Positions 17,976-25,904 of a DNA stretch of 64,000 nt are shown one piece after another. The position numbers were made by a program, and so were the translations under genes. The notes under the pieces were generated by a model. It did not search any database, was not told the DNA's origin, and worked only from the letters and a program-made list of their open reading frames with translations. Numbering within the stretch: position 1 is the stretch's first letter; every line of letters starts with the position of its first letter. This stretch comes from Streptomyces iakyrus (lineage in GTDB: Bacteria; Actinomycetota; Actinomycetes; Streptomycetales; Streptomycetaceae). The stretch is from NCBI RefSeq assembly GCF_000717055.1, contig NZ_JNXI01000010.1, forward strand, positions 124,001-188,000, read 5' to 3'.

Positions 17976-19250
17976 TCAGAAACTGAGGACCTCGGTGAGC
18001 TGGGCACGCGGCCGACCGGTGAGAGCGTTGCGCAGCGCCTCGGCCCGGGTTTGTACCAGCCCGGTACGGAACCCGGTGGGGAGCTCGTTCCACACGTCGG
18101 TCGCCATGTCGGCGGCGCCTTGGGGGTCCTTGTCGATGCGCAGGCATTGGGCAAGGTCGAGTGCCAGGAGGGCTCGCGTCATGACGGAGGGTGAGTCGGT
18201 GAGGGCGAGGGCGGCTTCCTGTTCGGCCAGGGCGGACCTGGTGTCGCCGAGCAGGGTGTACGCCTGTGAGAGGTGGACGCTGTGCTTCTGGGCCGGATAT
18301 CCGAACCAGTTGTCCGCCAGGGCCGTGCTGTCCAGGCGTTCGATCATGTCCTGGGTTTTCTCGACGGCCCCGCGCGCGTTTTCCCGGTCACCCATGGCGG
18401 CCAGGGCCCTCGCGCTCACGGCGGAGGCGAGGGCGGCTGCCGCGCTCGGCGTGCTGCCTGCTACTCGCTGGGCACGGGCGGCGAGGCGGGCGGCCGAGGC
18501 GGGAGCGCCATAGTTCAGGCCGACCATGGCGTGGCGGGCCAGGACCCAGGCGAGCATGTGACGGTCACCGGACTCGCCCGCCGCTCGGGCGGCTGTGGTG
18601 AACCAGCGTCCGGCGTCCTGGTGGGCTCCGCGGTCGTGCTGGATGATCGCGACGAGGCCGGTGATGCCGGCGGCGGTCCGCACCAGCCCGGCCCGGTCCC
18701 GTGCCGTGTGTGGCCGGTCCAGGACGTCGCTGAGCAGCTTGAGGTCGTCTTGCATCTGTCCGAGGACCCGTTGCGGGTCGCGGCCTCGGTAGCCTCCGGT
18801 GTTCCGTTCGAACACCGACTCCAGGTAGGTGATATCGGCGGCGTCACCGGAGCCGGAGAGGGCCGCGTCGATGCCCTCGTGTGCCTCGGCGAGTCCGGGT
18901 AGTGCTCCTGTGCCGGCCACCGCGAGTGTCCCGGTGATGAATGCGCGTCGCTTCACGGGCGGCACCTCCTCTCCGTCGTGCCTCATCGCCATCTTCTGTT
19001 GCAGCCGGTACGCCTTCGAGATGGCCCTGGCGCTGACGATCTCCGTGGCGGGGATGCCCAGCACCTCTTCAATACTGCGGTGGTAGCGCTGCGTTGGGAG
19101 CCGTATTTCCAGTTCCCATCGCTTCAGGTTCTCCGGGTCGAACTCCTCGCCGAGAGCCTCGGCCATACGGAGAACCACTTCTTCACGGGTCAGCCCGGCC
19201 TGCTCACGGCGGGTACGCAGCAAGTTCCCTATCCCGTCCGGTGCCATCAT
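17976..19250 (-). CDS. XRE-family regulator with C-terminal TPR region
   Basis: This is a 424-residue putative cytoplasmic DNA-binding regulator. Residues 5-70 form an HTH_3 domain (GIGNLLRTRREQAGLTREE). A hydrophobic patch at about residues 98-120 (KRRAFITGTLAVAG) looks like a Tat signal but lies inside the protein, a feature common in Streptomyces regulators of this type. The remaining 290 residues are Ala/Leu-rich helical repeats resembling TPRs, which often bind a peptide or small ligand. It is divergent from the RiPP genes and is the best candidate for their pathway regulator. Confidence 0.85.
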   Translation of the reverse strand: MMAPDGIGNLLRTRREQAGLTREEVVLRMAEALGEEFDPENLKRWELEIRLPTQRYHRSIEEVLGIPATEIVSARAISKAYRLQQKMAMRHDGEEVPPVKRRAFITGTLAVAGTGALPGLAEAHEGIDAALSGSGDAADITYLESVFERNTGGYRGRDPQRVLGQMQDDLKLLSDVLDRPHTARDRAGLVRTAAGITGLVAIIQHDRGAHQDAGRWFTTAARAAGESGDRHMLAWVLARHAMVGLNYGAPASAARLAARAQRVAGSTPSAAAALASAVSARALAAMGDRENARGAVEKTQDMIERLDSTALADNWFGYPAQKHSVHLSQAYTLLGDTRSALAEQEAALALTDSPSVMTRALLALDLAQCLRIDKDPQGAADMATDVWNELPTGFRTGLVQTRAEALRNALTGRPRAQLTEVLSF

Positions 19251-19357
19251 CCGCCTGCTCCCAAACGTGGTCGACGCTCGCGGGTTGGCCTTCGAATGGC
19301 CCTGGGGTGCCAGGAAATTGGCACCGCGTGTGGCACTGGGGACCTACCACGCAAGCG

Positions 19358-19386
19358 AGTTGACTAAGCGCCATAAGGCGCCAACT
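19358..19386. promoter_or_regulatory. Dyad upstream of the RiPP operon
   Basis: AGTTG and CAACT flank an inner GCGCC/GGCGC pair, giving an imperfect dyad about 45 bp before the first oxygenase-like gene and about 110 bp from the divergent XRE-TPR start. It is the most obvious operator candidate in this gap. Binding by the XRE protein is inferred. Confidence 0.35.
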
Positions 19387-19429
19387 CCGGTGCCCTGGCG
19401 GCACTTTGACGGGAAGAGGTCTCCTCGTG

Positions 19430-20071
19430 ATGCAGAACACCGAAGCCCCGGCCCAGCAGAGCCCGGAGCGTGCGGCATGGAACCGAGTCGGAACGGCTCT
19501 CATCCCCGGCGTCGTGGCGCCGGAGCGGTTCGCCGCGATCAAGTCCGAGGCCGAAGAGCGCCTGGACGAGGCGACGCCGCACGTGCACGACCACACAGCC
19601 GCGCATCGTGACGGGTCGTTCGCGACGCCGGTGCACTGCGCGTTCATCGAGCCCGGCCCGGCCCTTCAGAACCTTGCCTACGACAAAGAGCTGCTGGTGG
19701 CCGTGCGCGAGCACACCGGGGTCCCCCGGCTCGTTCCTCGCGGGGGTGCGGTCGTCCTGTACCGGGAGGGGGACTTCCAGGGCCTGCACCTGGACTCGGT
19801 GAAGTCGACGGTCACGGTGGCGTTCGCGCTGAGCGAGGATCTCCCGGCGATGGGGTGGGCGCCGCACCTTTACAACGCGAGCGGGGACGTGCTGGCCAAG
19901 GTCGTCGCTGATCACGGGATGTTCCCCGAGGGCGGCGAGTTCACCACGCTCCAACATCCGTACGGCGGCGAGGGCGCGGTGCGGGCGTTCGCCGGCTACG
20001 GCGTCCCGCACTGGCGCCGCCCGATGACCGGCACGGGGCTGCTGGTCACGATGGAATTCTTCGACCTGTGA
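19430..20071 (+). CDS. 2OG-Fe(II) oxygenase-like protein 1 of RiPP locus
   Basis: This 213-residue soluble protein appears to be a double-stranded beta-helix oxygenase. Iron ligands would be the HLD of GLHLDSV (near residue 122) and the distal His of VPHWRRP (near 199). It is paralogous to the next gene: both end with a PHWR-x-P block followed by a hydrophobic strand. It lacks the arginine that normally follows about ten residues after the distal His to hold 2-oxoglutarate; here the sequence is TGTGLLVTMEF. It may use another cosubstrate, be structural, or pair with its neighbour. The start is ATG 19430; GTG 19427 is also possible. Confidence 0.7.
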   Translation: MQNTEAPAQQSPERAAWNRVGTALIPGVVAPERFAAIKSEAEERLDEATPHVHDHTAAHRDGSFATPVHCAFIEPGPALQNLAYDKELLVAVREHTGVPRLVPRGGAVVLYREGDFQGLHLDSVKSTVTVAFALSEDLPAMGWAPHLYNASGDVLAKVVADHGMFPEGGEFTTLQHPYGGEGAVRAFAGYGVPHWRRPMTGTGLLVTMEFFDL

Positions 20072-20694
20072 GCGGGGGCGGCATGCTGCGGCGAAGCTGG
20101 CTGGCCGAGGGGCGGGTGGACGTTCCGGCGGAGGTGATCGACGAGGCCCTGTGGGAGGAGGTCACCGCGGAGGCCGAGAGCATGGAGCGGTTCGCGGTGG
20201 TGCGCCACAACCAGCGGCCGGGCCTGCTGGCGATGCGGGACGGCTCGATCACCTCTCCCCAAAGGTGCCGCGTCCACCCCGGCGGCCCGGCCGTGAACGC
20301 CCTGGCGCGGTCCAAGGGGCTCGCCGACGTGGCCGGCGAGGCGACCGGCCGCCGACGGATGACGGCGATCCGGATGGGTCTGAAGTACTACGCGCCGGGC
20401 GACTACATGCACGTGCACCGCGATGACGGAAAGTGCGAGATCACTTTCTCGTGCGGGCTGACGCCGAACCTGGGCCCGATGGGCTGGCTGCCGAATCTGC
20501 GCTGGCTCAGCACGGACCAGGTGGTCGAGCGGCTCGCGGGCACCCCGTACCCCGACGGGGGCGAACAGTTCCCGATCGGCTACCGCACCCTGGCCGGGTT
20601 CGACGGAAGTCGGGCCCCTCACTGGCGTACCCCGCTCGACACCCAGTCGCGCGAGGTGCTTCTCACCATCTGCTTCACCGACCTCACGGTGTAG
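20068..20694 (+). CDS. 2OG-Fe(II) oxygenase-like protein 2 of RiPP locus
   Basis: This 208-residue paralogue of the preceding protein starts at a GTG overlapping that stop by 4 bp, so the two are translationally coupled. It has the full set expected of an Fe/2-oxoglutarate hydroxylase: HxD in HVHRDDG (near residue 116), the distal His in APHWRTP, and an Arg eleven residues later in SREVLLTICF. Likely substrates are side chains of the precursor peptide encoded 30 bp downstream. The substrate and product are unknown. Confidence 0.72.
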   Translation: MSGGGMLRRSWLAEGRVDVPAEVIDEALWEEVTAEAESMERFAVVRHNQRPGLLAMRDGSITSPQRCRVHPGGPAVNALARSKGLADVAGEATGRRRMTAIRMGLKYYAPGDYMHVHRDDGKCEITFSCGLTPNLGPMGWLPNLRWLSTDQVVERLAGTPYPDGGEQFPIGYRTLAGFDGSRAPHWRTPLDTQSREVLLTICFTDLTV

Positions 20695-20724
20695 CAGCCC
20701 TTCGAGCACGAGAGGTACATGCCC

Positions 20725-20889
20725 ATGGCTCCTCAAGTCACGAAGTCGGCGACCACGCAGGCGTTCGACCCGGCGGACTTCATCACCGAACTCCACTCGG
20801 AGGGCCGTCTGCCGCAGAACGCGGGCGGCGACCCGGCCGTCCCGGACTCCGCCTTCCCCGACACCACCACCTACGAGATCTCGGTCTGA
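20725..20889 (+). CDS. RiPP precursor-like peptide (54 aa)
   Basis: This short gene between the oxygenases and YcaO encodes MAPQVTKSATTQAFDPADF, then ITELHSEGRLPQNAGG, and a tail DPAVPDSAFPDTTTYEISV. The N-terminal part is a plausible helical leader (FDPADFITELHSEG); the Thr/Ser/Tyr-rich C-terminus is a plausible core for backbone thioamidation or azoline formation plus hydroxylation. GAGAGG at 20710-20715 is 9 nt from the ATG at 20725; an in-frame ATG at 20719 would give 56 residues but is too close. There is no Cys. It matches no precursor family I recognise. Its role is inferred from size, position and lack of a fold. Confidence 0.7.
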   Translation: MAPQVTKSATTQAFDPADFITELHSEGRLPQNAGGDPAVPDSAFPDTTTYEISV

Positions 20890-20995
20890 TCCGGCCCGCC
20901 CTTCCCGTATGACGGGCCGCCGTCCCCTGCCTCGCCCGGGGTGGGGGGCGGCGGCCCGGCGTGTGTCACCCACAAAGCCGGAGGGAGCCCCCCCC

Positions 20996-22156
20996 TTGCG
21001 TACGCACTGCTTCGACGGCACACACCGCACCCGGCCGCCCGAACAGACGTGGCAGGCCGTCAAACCGCTGCTGCCCCGCTACGGCATCACCCGCGTCGCC
21101 GACGTCACCGGCCTCGACGATCTCGGCATCCCGGTCACGATGGCCGCACGACCGCTCGCGCGGACCCTGTCCGTAGCCCAGGGCAAGGGCACCACCCTGG
21201 ACGCGGCTCGCGTCTCCGGCGCCCTGGAAGCCATCGAGGTGTGGCACGCCGAGCGCGCCATCCCGGACGCCTCCGTGCCGCAGGCTCCCGCCTGCGCCCT
21301 CCATCTCCCCTATGCGGTAACCGACTTGGAACAGCACCCGGGAAGCCTCCTGACCCACCGTGTGCTCCTCGACTGGATCCCCGCCCGCCCCGTGGCCGAC
21401 GGCGCCGAGACGCTCGTGCCGGAGCACGCGGTACGGCTGGGCCGCACGGTCCATAACGACTGGCGCCTGCACCTGCCCAGCGCCTCCACCAACGGGCTGG
21501 GATCCGGAAACACCCGGGCCGAGGCGATCGTGCACGGCCTGTGCGAGGTGATCGAGCGCGACGTCCTGTCCGCCCTGACCGCTCCGGGCCACGCCGAGAT
21601 CGTGGACCCCGCAACGGTCACCGTCCCGTACTGCGCGGCCCTGCTGGAACGCCTCACCGAGCGGGGGTGCTGGCTGGAACTGCGGCACGTGCCCAACCGA
21701 TTCGCGGTGCCGGTCGTGTGCTGCCATCTGTGGCGCGAGGACCAGTCCGCAGCCGTCGTCGCCGGTTCCGGCGCCCACCCCGACCCGGACATCGCCATGT
21801 CCCGAGCCATCACGGAGGCCGCACAGACACGGCTCACTCTGATCAACGGCAGCCGCGAGGACAACCAGCCGTTCACCTACCGACCCGGCCCGCACCGCCC
21901 CCCGGAGCACTCCACGGCGCATCTGACGCCGTGGCCGGCGGTCACGGGCAGGTATCCCAGTGCCGCCGGTACCGACACGCAGATGGCCCTCCACCTGGCT
22001 GCCGCCGTCGCCTCCTCTTCCGGCAACGTCCCGTTGGTGGTGGACCTGACGTGGGGACCGTACGAGCGTGCAGAGTTCGCCGTGGTCAAGGTGTGCGCTC
22101 CCGGGCTTCGCCACACCGCCCGGCACACCGTTCCCCGCCCGAAGGAGGCGAGTTGA
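20996..22156 (+). CDS. YcaO-domain cyclodehydratase/thioamide synthetase
   Basis: This 386-residue protein belongs to the ATP-dependent YcaO family, which activates a peptide-backbone amide by phosphorylation to form azolines or, with TfuA, thioamides. ATP/Mg motifs are recognisable: SGALEAIEVWHAE near residue 75, AEAIVHGLCEVIERD near 175 and AITEAAQTRL near 270. There is no fused E1-like or peptide-clamp domain. The TTG at 20996 is chosen because GGAGGGAG lies 8 nt upstream and the conserved region begins soon after. The stop overlaps the TfuA start by 1 nt. Confidence 0.9.
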   Translation: MRTHCFDGTHRTRPPEQTWQAVKPLLPRYGITRVADVTGLDDLGIPVTMAARPLARTLSVAQGKGTTLDAARVSGALEAIEVWHAERAIPDASVPQAPACALHLPYAVTDLEQHPGSLLTHRVLLDWIPARPVADGAETLVPEHAVRLGRTVHNDWRLHLPSASTNGLGSGNTRAEAIVHGLCEVIERDVLSALTAPGHAEIVDPATVTVPYCAALLERLTERGCWLELRHVPNRFAVPVVCCHLWREDQSAAVVAGSGAHPDPDIAMSRAITEAAQTRLTLINGSREDNQPFTYRPGPHRPPEHSTAHLTPWPAVTGRYPSAAGTDTQMALHLAAAVASSSGNVPLVVDLTWGPYERAEFAVVKVCAPGLRHTARHTVPRPKEAS

Positions 22157-23532
22157 TGGGCACGCACGTCTTCGCCGGACCGACCATCACAGCCGCCCGC
22201 ATCGCGAGCATCCTGCCCGCCGCGGTCGTGCACCCGCCCGTCAAACACGGCGACCTCCTACGCCTCCGCCTCATGCCCGCCGACCGCGTCCTGATCATCG
22301 ACGGGCTGTGGCACCAGAGCACACCGGTGAGGCACAAGGAGATCTTGATGGTGCTGGCCGAGGGGGTGGCCGTGTACGGGGCGTCCAGCATGGGCGCGCT
22401 GCGCGCGGCCGAGCTGGCACCGTACGGCATGGTCGGCATCGGCCGGATCTACGGGGCCTTCCGCAGCGGACTGCTGGACGCCGACGACGAAGTGGCCGTC
22501 CTCCAGGAGCCGGGCGGCCGTCCACTGACGCAGGCGCTGGTGAACCTACGCGCAGCCTTCGAGCGTGCCGCCGAAAACGGCCGCATCACGGAGGACCAGG
22601 CGGCAGCCCTCACCGAGACGGCCCGACGTCTTCCCTACCCTCAACGGACCCGGACCGCGCTGGGCCGCCGCATGACCCAAGACGGCCTCGGCGACACCTA
22701 CGCGGCGGCGGACATCTGGGGATGCGGCATTCTACATGACGTCAAGCGCGACGACGCGGAGACCGCCTTGCGCTTCCTCGCCGCAGGCGAGCACACCGCC
22801 GAGGCGGAGTCGACGGTGCCGGGGTGGTCCGACGAGCCCTGGCAGACCAGCTTCGTCCGCTACTGGCGTGCCGCCTTCAAGCCCGCCACCGACAGCGGGA
22901 TCGCGTTCCTGCCGCTGCTCCAGCACCAGCAGCTCTACGACCCCGGCTTCCCCCAGCGATGGCGCGACCACGTACTGTCCCGCCTGCTCCAGGCGGACGG
23001 CACCGGCGCCTCCAAGAAGGAGGCCGCCGGGGACTTCGCCGAACAGCGCGGCCTGCACCTCACCGATCTCTCGGCCGCGCAGCTCTCGTACTGGCTCACC
23101 GCCCACGAGCAGGTCCATCTCCAGCCCCGTGAGCAACTGGCCCGCATCCTGGTGCGTTCCGCACGCCTCGACGACGCGTGGCCTGTCTGGCCGGTCTCAC
23201 ACGCGGAAGCAGGCCCCTTGTTCAACACCGACCTGGACACGGAAGAACAGGTGCTTCACGCTCTGCGCACGAACGCCGCCGCGCTGGCCGAGCATCCGGG
23301 CCACAGCACCGCGCATCTCGACCCCGACCGCATCGCCGCACACCTCCTGAGGCACTGGGACCTACCCATGGACGCGGCCCTTGGCGTGCGCGATGCCGCA
23401 GCCCGCGACCGGGGCCTGCGTAGCTTCGCCGCTGCCATCGAGACCGACCGCACCTTCTACCTCGGCGCCGTCACAAGCACCTCTTCGGCCGCTTCCGCTT
23501 CAGCCGGGGCGAGCGTCAACGCCCTCACCTGA
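22156..23532 (+). CDS. TfuA-like protein with long C-terminal extension
   Basis: The N-terminal 200 or so residues are a clear TfuA core: FAGPTI, HGDLLRL, LIIDGLWHQ, RHKEILMVLAEGV, YGASSMGALRAAEL and GMVGIGRIYGAFR. TfuA partners of YcaO are needed for thioamide formation, probably by supplying sulfide, in thioamitide pathways and in methanogen McrA. The protein is 458 residues, far longer than the core; the extra 240 helical C-terminal residues are unassigned. The start follows AAGGAGG and overlaps the YcaO stop (TGATG). The 3' end overlaps the convergent MFS gene by 76 bp. Confidence 0.9.
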   Translation: MGTHVFAGPTITAARIASILPAAVVHPPVKHGDLLRLRLMPADRVLIIDGLWHQSTPVRHKEILMVLAEGVAVYGASSMGALRAAELAPYGMVGIGRIYGAFRSGLLDADDEVAVLQEPGGRPLTQALVNLRAAFERAAENGRITEDQAAALTETARRLPYPQRTRTALGRRMTQDGLGDTYAAADIWGCGILHDVKRDDAETALRFLAAGEHTAEAESTVPGWSDEPWQTSFVRYWRAAFKPATDSGIAFLPLLQHQQLYDPGFPQRWRDHVLSRLLQADGTGASKKEAAGDFAEQRGLHLTDLSAAQLSYWLTAHEQVHLQPREQLARILVRSARLDDAWPVWPVSHAEAGPLFNTDLDTEEQVLHALRTNAAALAEHPGHSTAHLDPDRIAAHLLRHWDLPMDAALGVRDAAARDRGLRSFAAAIETDRTFYLGAVTSTSSAASASAGASVNALT

Positions 23533-24782
23533 CTCAGCGTCAACGGCACGATCATGGCGGTCACGATGGCGGCGGACCCGGCCGCGAGCGTCGCCCGAAC
23601 CCCGAACACCGCGCTCACCGGCCCGGCCGCCACATACCCCAGCGGCACGGGCAGCACCTGGCCCAACGTGGAGTACGACAGGATGCGGCTGAGCCGTTCC
23701 TTGGGGATGCGCTCCTGGAGCAGGCTCGACCACACGGTCATGCTCACCGACAGCCCCGTCCCGGCGGCGCTGGTACTGACCGCCAGGACCGCGAGCGGCA
23801 GGGTGAGGGCCATGGCCGCCAGGGGCAGCGACATCGCCCCTGTTCCCACGCACACCACCACACCGACCCGGGACGGCTTCCACATCAGGGCCATGGCAGC
23901 GCCGAGCACCAGGCCGCCGGTGAACGCGCTGACCACCAGGCCCCATGCCGCAGCACCGCCCAGATAGCGATCCCCGTAGACCGGGCCGAGCATCTGGTAG
24001 CCGACCAGCCACACCGGCACGACCACCGCGCCCTGAATGACCATCACCCACAGCCAACTTCGGGCCCAGAAGTCGTCCCACCCGTCCTTGAGGTCGCGCA
24101 CGAACCCGGTACGGAGCTTCGTCCGGGCGGGCGCTAGGTCGAGACGGGCGAAAAGGACGGCCGCCGCGGCAAACGTCGCGGCGTACCAGCCGATCACCCA
24201 GCTCGGACCGAAAGCGGCACCCAGCGCGCCACCCACGGCGGGCCCGGCGACCTTGACCGAGTTCTGGCCGATCTTGAGCAGTGCGTTCGCCTGGTACCGC
24301 ATCTCACCCGGCACCACCTCCACCACGACACCGCCGGCGGCCGGGGCGAAGAAGGCTCCCGCCGCGCCGCACAGCGCGGAGATCGCCACCAGATGCCACA
24401 CCCGCGCCGACCCGGCCCACAGCAGGACGGCTGCGACCCCCTCGGCCGCGGCGCACAGGACGTTCGTCCACACCATCACCCGGGCGCGCGAGAACCGGTC
24501 GGCGACCACACCGCCGATCAGCAGGAGCAGGATCTGCGGCACCACCCCGGCCGCGAGGACCAGGCCGAGGCCCGAGGCGCCTGCGCCGAGGTCCAGGACC
24601 GCGAAGGCAAGGCCGACAGGGGCCACGGCCGAACCGGTCCAGGAGAGCATCCGCGCCGTGAAATGCAGCCGGAACGGGCGGATGGCGAGAGGCGCGCACG
24701 CCTCCGTGGTTCTCGTACGCAGCGGTATGCGCGGCGCCGGTGCCAACGGGCTGTTCCGACTCGGCAGCCACGGCATGCGCAT
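23457..24782 (-). CDS. MFS exporter of the RiPP locus
   Basis: This 441-residue protein has about 12 hydrophobic segments, as in major facilitator transporters of the enterobactin-exporter/MFS_3 type (GGVVADRFSRARVMV between TM2 and TM3). It is a likely exporter or immunity pump for the peptide product. The ATG at 24782 follows GGCGGAG. Although on the opposite strand, it shares 76 bp of coding sequence with the end of TfuA. The specificity call rests on context only. Confidence 0.85.
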   Translation of the reverse strand: MRMPWLPSRNSPLAPAPRIPLRTRTTEACAPLAIRPFRLHFTARMLSWTGSAVAPVGLAFAVLDLGAGASGLGLVLAAGVVPQILLLLIGGVVADRFSRARVMVWTNVLCAAAEGVAAVLLWAGSARVWHLVAISALCGAAGAFFAPAAGGVVVEVVPGEMRYQANALLKIGQNSVKVAGPAVGGALGAAFGPSWVIGWYAATFAAAAVLFARLDLAPARTKLRTGFVRDLKDGWDDFWARSWLWVMVIQGAVVVPVWLVGYQMLGPVYGDRYLGGAAAWGLVVSAFTGGLVLGAAMALMWKPSRVGVVVCVGTGAMSLPLAAMALTLPLAVLAVSTSAAGTGLSVSMTVWSSLLQERIPKERLSRILSYSTLGQVLPVPLGYVAAGPVSAVFGVRATLAAGSAAIVTAMIVPLTLSQVRALTLAPAEAEAAEEVLVTAPR

Positions 24783-24846
24783 GATCCAACTCCGCCCAGC
24801 AAGCACAAGACCCGGCACCAGAACGGCACCGGGACAGGCGCCAACC

Positions 24847-24918
24847 CTAGGGCACCACGAAGATCATGTGTCGCCGATACACCACAAACCCATACTCCTC
24901 ATGGCGCATTTCGGCCAC
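24847..24918 (-). CDS. Possible 23-residue peptide upstream of the MFS exporter
   Basis: From a GTG at 24918 a short frame reads MAEMRHEEYGFVVYRRHMI and three more residues, ending 64 bp before the MFS start. Its codons (TAT, TTT, CGA) are less GC-biased than those of its neighbours, and no good ribosome-binding site is seen. It may be a leader peptide, a fragment of an older gene or chance. Confidence 0.2.
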   Translation of the reverse strand: MAEMRHEEYGFVVYRRHMIFVVP

Positions 24919-25022
24919 GCGCTGCCTAGCCCGGCCGTCGTCTTGGACGCCCAATGCGGCCCGGCCTGGAGGACCGGGCGAAGTGTCCGCGTTACGAGGT
25001 CAGGCGGCGAAGCGGCACGGCA

Positions 25023-25904
25023 CTACATGATCCCTTTCCAGTGCCAGGGTCGCGGCTCTGCCCGGCCACGCAGGCAGTCGACGCGGTACTGGGCCTCTGC
25101 CCGCCACTCGGGTCGCGTGGCCGCGTGCTGGGCCGCGTAGGTCGTCATGCGCAACTCGCGAGCCCCGGCGAGGAGTTCGTACCCCTCCCACTCGGTGACG
25201 TCTGTTCCATAAGCCCCGCAGAACTCGGCGTACTCGGCAGGAGTGACTGCACCGGTGGTGGTCATCGCGACGGCGGTGGACACGAGATCCCATTCCGGCG
25301 GACCGACGGAGGCCCTCTCGAAGTCCAGCAATACCGGCCCATCCGCCGTGCGTACGACGTTGCCGACCCAGGCGTCACCGTGCACGACGCACTCAGGCAG
25401 GCCCGCAGGCCGACGTGCCCACCGCTCGCGAAGTTCCGCATGCCGATCCCGCAGCCAGGCGCGATCGGCCTCCGACAGCGACGTGGCCGCCCCGATCCGT
25501 TCTGCGACCCGGACGAACGGGTCCAGCCGGTTGAGCGGTAGATCCGGGACCGGCAATTGGTGGAGTTGCTTCAGCAGCGTGACGACGTCCATGACGGTGC
25601 CGATCTGATGCGGCGGGAGCTCCGCCCAGAACGTCACGGGGCGGCCCGCGGCCTCGACGGGCTGCTCCGCCGGCAGGGCGCGGACGGCCGACACCCGGTT
25701 GTCGGCGAGCCACCGGGCCACCAGCACCTCGCGTGCCGCGGCCTTCCACTGGCCGGCGCGGGCGATACGGACGATCACGTTGCCGGGGAGGCGCCAGATT
25801 TCGTTCTCGGCGACGCGGACGGGCTCGGCGCCTGCAGGGTCAAAGCCTGCGAGGACGCAGGCTTCTTCCAGTACGGCACGGGCGGGGACAGCCGAAATCG
25901 TCAT
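25023..25904 (-). CDS. Aminoglycoside phosphotransferase-family kinase
   Basis: This 293-residue soluble protein has the APH/choline-kinase fold. It carries the nucleotide-binding Lys region (NVIVRIAR), the catalytic loop HGDAWVGNV (near residue 187) and the metal-binding DFE (LLDFERAS). Substrates in the family range from aminoglycosides to homoserine or small metabolites and cannot be told here. Its ATG overlaps the stop of the upstream XRE-TPR regulator (ATGA), so the two are coupled. It could act in self-resistance or tailoring for the neighbouring locus, but nothing shows this directly. Confidence 0.85.
   Translation of the reverse strand: MTISAVPARAVLEEACVLAGFDPAGAEPVRVAENEIWRLPGNVIVRIARAGQWKAAAREVLVARWLADNRVSAVRALPAEQPVEAAGRPVTFWAELPPHQIGTVMDVVTLLKQLHQLPVPDLPLNRLDPFVRVAERIGAATSLSEADRAWLRDRHAELRERWARRPAGLPECVVHGDAWVGNVVRTADGPVLLDFERASVGPPEWDLVSTAVAMTTTGAVTPAEYAEFCGAYGTDVTEWEGYELLAGARELRMTTYAAQHAATRPEWRAEAQYRVDCLRGRAEPRPWHWKGIM

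Noticed and set aside
18963..19030. Tat signal peptide in the XRE-TPR regulators (also near 26,880)
   Set aside because: The RR-AF hydrophobic patches lie about 100-130 residues into the proteins after an HTH domain, so export is unlikely; the same pattern recurs in many Streptomyces regulators.
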